DNA of 64,000 nucleotides from assembly GCA_963573315.1 (NCBI GenBank), contig OY752144.1, forward strand, positions 1,482,501 to 1,546,500. The letters run 5' to 3'. A program made the translations under genes and the position numbers. Shown in pieces: positions 60,460 to 64,000 of this stretch. Source of the DNA: Entomortierella parvispora. Lineage: Eukaryota; Mortierellomycota; Mortierellomycetes; Mortierellales; Mortierellaceae. Numbering within the stretch: position 1 is the first letter of the stretch; every line of letters begins with the position of its first letter. The notes beneath the pieces are model-generated. The model searched no databases and was not told the DNA's origin. It worked only from the letters and a program-made list of their open reading frames with translations.

Positions 60460-62300
60460 ATGGGCGCAGAAGACTACTTTTCGCTCCCAATCTTCTTTAT
60501 CATCTTTCGAGAGACTACAGAGGCTGCTATCATTGTCTCGGTCCTTCTCTCCTTCCTGAGCCAGGTCTTGAATGACGATGTCGCCATGAGAAAACGTCTC
60601 GCTCGTCAGGTATATTTGCAGGAATAGATTACACATGAACGGGTGTGAATGCAGGATTGTAAACCGACAATGCAGCATTCCATTCTCTCGCTCTACGCCC
60701 ATCGTCTTCTAACTGCTTTTCTTGCTTTGTTTAACTGTACCTTTCCTCGCCCCTGCCTTCTCGTGCTCCTCTCCTTCTCGTCCATCGTCGTTGCCCTTGC
60801 AATTGCAAATCAAAACGCAAGGTCTGGGCGGGGACAGGCCTGGGGCTTCTGGTATCGATTGCTATTGGAGCGGCGTTCATTGTAGTGTGGTAAGTCCCTC
60901 CCCCTGGAGCTGTTGCTCTTTTTTTTTTTTCTTTTGTTCCTACTGTTGTTCCTGTCGTTCTCTTTATCAGATCGTTTTGTGCGCCCTATCTTGTCTTGTT
61001 CTTCTTTCCTTCTCGATCTATGCCTTATTTGGGCCTGAGAGTGTGGGAACTTGGGAAAGGTCTAGGGTCATTCATCCGGCCCCATTCTCTCTTTTTGCAC
61101 TCTTTGCCTCAGTCTGCAACAGTCAGAGCGCGGGCAGTCCACAGGCTGATTAACCCTGGCGACCTGTGCGGGACACGACGGCCGCCCACATGCCAAATTT
61201 GTCCTTCCATCTCTTTTGTCCACCCACCCACCCCTATTTCCTCAAACGCGCAGTTTGGTTCGTCGGTTGCTCTTTACTTACTCGATGACTCGCTTTGGGA
61301 TGTATCCATTCATAGGAACATGTATGCTACCAACCTCTGGGCTGCCAGTGAGGGGCTTTGGGTCGGTTGCTTCTCCTTTGTGGCCGTTATCATGATCTCC
61401 GTAATGGGTATCGCCATGCTGCGCACCAACCAGATGCAAGAGAAATGGAAGATCAAGCTGGCCAAGGCCATGGACGACGAGAACGCTCATGGACTTGGGA
61501 ACCAATCTCGAAAGTACGCGCTCTTTATCCTCCCTTTGATCACCGTCCTGAGAGAGGGATTGGAAGCCGTGGTGTTTATTGGAGGTGTCACCTTCACGGA
61601 GGACCCCCAGGCGATTCCCTTTGCGGTCCTGGCCGGCGTGGGCTTGGGCATGTTGATTGGCTTTATGCTCTACAGAGGAGGCAACAAGATGCGACTGCAG
61701 CCATTCTTTGTCGGATCGACATGTCTGCTGCTCTTGGTCGCTGCTGGTTTGGTTGCCAAGGGTATTGCGGCGTTCGAGGCTGATCGATGGATGCACCTGA
61801 CAGGGGCCCTTTCGGATGATGCAGCCACGTACGATCCTCGCGTCAATGTCTGGGCCTTGAAGTGCTGCGACCCTAAGTTGCCCGACGCAGAGTGGTGGAG
61901 TGTCTTCAATGCTATCCTAGGATGGAGCAACATTGCATCGTACTGGACCATTTGTGGGTACATCCTCTATTGGGTTGTCATTGCCGTCAGTTTGGTGCAT
62001 TTGGACGCTAAGCGCAGGAGAAAGAGCCTTGGAGGCGAGGATGCATCAGCAGAAAGACCTCTTCTCTCTGGATCTGCGACTGGCCCAGGTTCTTCTGTTG
62101 AGGACGATGCCGAGGAAATCGGTGGCAGCTCTTCAGACGCCTACCATCCAGTGCTCCATGCTGGCGATGAGCCTACTGGAGATACCGGTGGCCACCATGT
62201 ATTCGGAAAGGGCCAAGTGACACGTCGTCACGATGGTGCTGGTGGTTCAGTGGTGCCAGGCAGCAATAGCTACGGCGCGACAGATCAGCGCCACGAGTGA
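60460..62300 (+). CDS. FTR1: High-affinity iron permease Ftr1
   Basis: Plasma-membrane Fe(III) permease that works with a multicopper ferroxidase (Fet3). Exons: 60460-60609, 60822-60889, 61316-62300; 400 aa. Both diagnostic REXXE motifs are present: RETTE at residues 17-21 in the first membrane helix and REGLE at about 152-156 (LPLITVLREGLEAVVFIGGV). Seven membrane segments are plausible, with a cytosolic, acidic and Gly/Ser-rich tail (residues about 330-400). Exon 2 is only 68 nt (VWAGTGLGLLVSIAIGAAFIVV) and was placed by phase and hydrophobicity. Intron 2 (426 nt) is open in the frame of exon 3 and gives a false longer ORF from 60996. No ferroxidase gene is adjacent, unlike the FTR1-FET3 pairs of many fungi. 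AATAAA at 62469-62474. Confidence 0.93.
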
Positions 62301-62623
62301 ATCGACCCAAAGCCGTGGAGTCCGCATGTGGTGATTCCTTTGGTCCCCCTTCGGTCTGTCGTGTCTGTTTCGATGCCAGCGCTCGCCTCGATGAAGACAC
62401 GTTGGGCCGCAGGGGCCAAGAAGGAGTCGTGAAGACATATTACCATAAGTTATATTTAAACAAGTTGCAATAAATTGCGCCCCTTAATTTCCACGAGCCG
62501 GCCTCTTTCATCCTTCAACAGTCGATGGAAGTTGATGGAGTCTGGCTCAGAGAATACTCATCTGCACCGCTCATTCTCTTTTCTTTGACTCATCTGCTCT
62601 CTTTCCATCCCCTTGCTCCACAA
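62301..62623. other. intergenic, Ftr1 3' flank and Get2 leader
   Basis: 323 bp. Holds the Ftr1 AATAAA (62469-62474) and a CT-rich leader. An in-frame ATG at 62525 would add 33 hydrophobic residues to Get2; it is judged leader because the basic Get2 start follows directly. Confidence 0.5.
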
Positions 62624-63924
62624 ATGTCTGACTCACAAGCTGAGCTTCTCAGGAAACGGCGCGAGGCCCGCCAGAAAAAGATTCTCGCCTCGGGTGAATC
62701 GCGTTTGAGCAAGATCACCGGCACATCAGGAACAAACGCACAGGTCGCGCCCACACCTTCAGTTCTCTTGGCCAGAGAGCAGCTCTTGAAGAAGGAGCAA
62801 GAAGAAGAAAAAGCCAAGGCCACTGGCACCCTTTTGCAACCCCAGAGCGAGGCCGAAGGAGGACCTAAAGGTATTTTAAATCGATAGACACCTGGTTCCC
62901 TTGGTGGGACTCTGACCTTCCTGAGGCCAACAACTTGTTTACCATCCTTTTCTTTGAATGTTTTAGTCGCGGCCAAGGATGACGATGAGGCTGACAGATC
63001 AGAGGCTGCTCCTAGGATATCTCGCCAAGCTTCGTCGTCTTCTACAACTGCGCCTACTCACTCCTCTGCAGCATCATCAGGATCCAGGACAAACACAGCT
63101 TCCAAGGTGGAAGATTTGAATGATGCCGATCCAGATGATTCATTAGGAGCTCCTTCCCCTTCCACCACACCATTTGCATCGCCCTTTGGAGCCGATCCCT
63201 CCTTCAACCCTTTCATGAACAACCCTTTCTTGGACCCACAACAACACCAATCCTTGACCAGGAGGATGCAGTCTGAGGACGGTGGAGCTGGATCCAAATC
63301 GCCGTCAGCCATGGCTGGTTTCGGTGGTCCTGGCTCAGGCATGCCACCACCGGGATTCACAGTTTTGACCCCGGTTGTGGATTCGACGGCTCGTTGGTGG
63401 AAGTTGCTGCACTTTGTACTGTCAGTGCTTTTGGGCTTTGGGGTCGTATACAGAGAGTATTCTAGACAAGGAGATCTTGGACGCTTTGATGCTCTTGCAA
63501 CGGATAAGCCCTTGTCTTATGGAGTATATCAAGTCGCACCAATGGTATGTGTGATTGGCGATTTGGAAGACTGCTGTTGCTCTGGGCATACTCGGCGTAT
63601 GTCCTCCTTTGATCCTCAAAGTTTTTGTTACTGAAGCTGACACCCTCTTTTGACGTCTTCATCTCCTGTCAACAATAGCCCGTGTTCTGGTACTTTGTGA
63701 CGATGGAACTAATCTTGCAGTCCTCTCGGATGTTCTTGCATGGAGTCACAGCTTCGCCTAGTAGTACGCTGGGCACCGTTGCTGGATTCTTGCCACCCCC
63801 GTTTTCAGACATGATCCGAATCTTTATGCGCTACCGACTGATCTGGTCCTCGCTTGTGAACGACCTTGCCGTCGTCGTCTTTATTGTCGGTCTCACCATT
63901 GTTTTCACTCACATGTTTTCTTGA
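62624..63924 (+). CDS. GET2: Get2-like subunit of the GET tail-anchored protein insertase (CAML homologue)
   Basis: ER-membrane receptor subunit that recruits the Get3 ATPase carrying tail-anchored proteins. Exons: 62624-62870, 62967-63544, 63679-63924; 356 aa. The N-terminus (AELLRKRREARQKKI then SRLSKITGT) is the basic Get3-binding helix typical of Get2. A long disordered Ser/Pro/Asn linker follows (about residues 85-210). Three C-terminal membrane segments are visible: WWKLLHFVLSVLLGFGVVY, VFWYFVTMELILQSS and LVNDLAVVVFIVGLTIVFTHMF, ending at the C-terminus. Exon 3 begins CCCGTGTTC in phase 0 after AACAATAG. The overall architecture and motif match are good; sequence in the linker is not conserved. 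Confidence 0.85.
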
Positions 63925-64000
63925 AAACCTCGCCCTATCTCACTAATTACAAAATGAAAATATCCTTTTGCCTTCAGATCGAGAGCTCTTCACACGTGGT

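Noticed and set aside
60996-61315. Long upstream start for Ftr1
   Set aside because: It is intron 2 read through; splicing at 61316 restores the permease sequence after exon 2.
62525-62623. Earlier ATG for Get2
   Set aside because: Adds a hydrophobic CT-driven leader before the typical basic Get2 N-terminus.

Overview
The window is nuclear DNA of a filamentous fungus. It carries spliced genes with short GT-AG introns (mostly 45-150 nt, often with a CTAAC or CTGAC branch site), AATAAA signals soon after stops, and no operons. A New1/Elf1 (EF3-family) ABC protein is essentially fungal. The FUT8-like GT23 enzyme, Gln/His/Ser-rich regulatory proteins and F-box/LRR genes suggest an early-diverging Mucoromycota fungus, probably Mortierellomycotina. 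That placement is inference. I saw no rRNA, tRNA, CRISPR array or intact transposon.

Layout. 1-1846: 3' part of a New1/Elf1-type ABC ATPase. 2876-8867: a 1512-aa glycogenin with a very His-rich tail. 9236-11464: mitochondrial CLYBL-like lyase. 11641-13965 (-): BTB/POZ protein. 14133-16088 (-): glutathione reductase, divergent from transketolase (16750-19612). 19613-22184: sparse, with one candidate small secreted protein (20581-20953). 22185-24680: SulP sulfate transporter. 25078-26451: GT23 fucosyltransferase-like type II membrane protein. 26782-28557: Bcs1 AAA ATPase. 28637-29429 (-): decayed ARF/ARL GTPase. 29843-32119: bleomycin hydrolase with an N-myristoylation-type start. 32428-33684 (-): F-box/LRR protein, head-to-head with a decayed F-box gene (33884-36071). 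36261-44505 (-): a 2618-aa Rap-GAP protein, followed by a 2.5-kb gene-free, microsatellite-rich region. 47020-48509 (-) M20 amidohydrolase and 48759-51593 (+) Mediator Med17 share a 249-bp promoter. 51782-55889 (-): a 1216-aa orphan with no family I recognise. 57599-60099: Wee1/Myt1-type kinase. 60460-62300: Ftr1 iron permease with two GATA iron-repressor-type sites upstream. 62624-63924: Get2-like subunit of the tail-anchored protein insertion pathway.

The genes are mostly housekeeping and do not form a pathway cluster. Loose themes are redox/carbon (glutathione reductase, transketolase, sulfate uptake), mitochondria (CLYBL, Bcs1) and signalling (Rap-GAP, Wee1-like kinase). Gene models were assembled by hand from splice signals, reading phase and family similarity. 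Every multi-exon model given keeps an open frame end to end. Exon borders are as read and have no transcript support.
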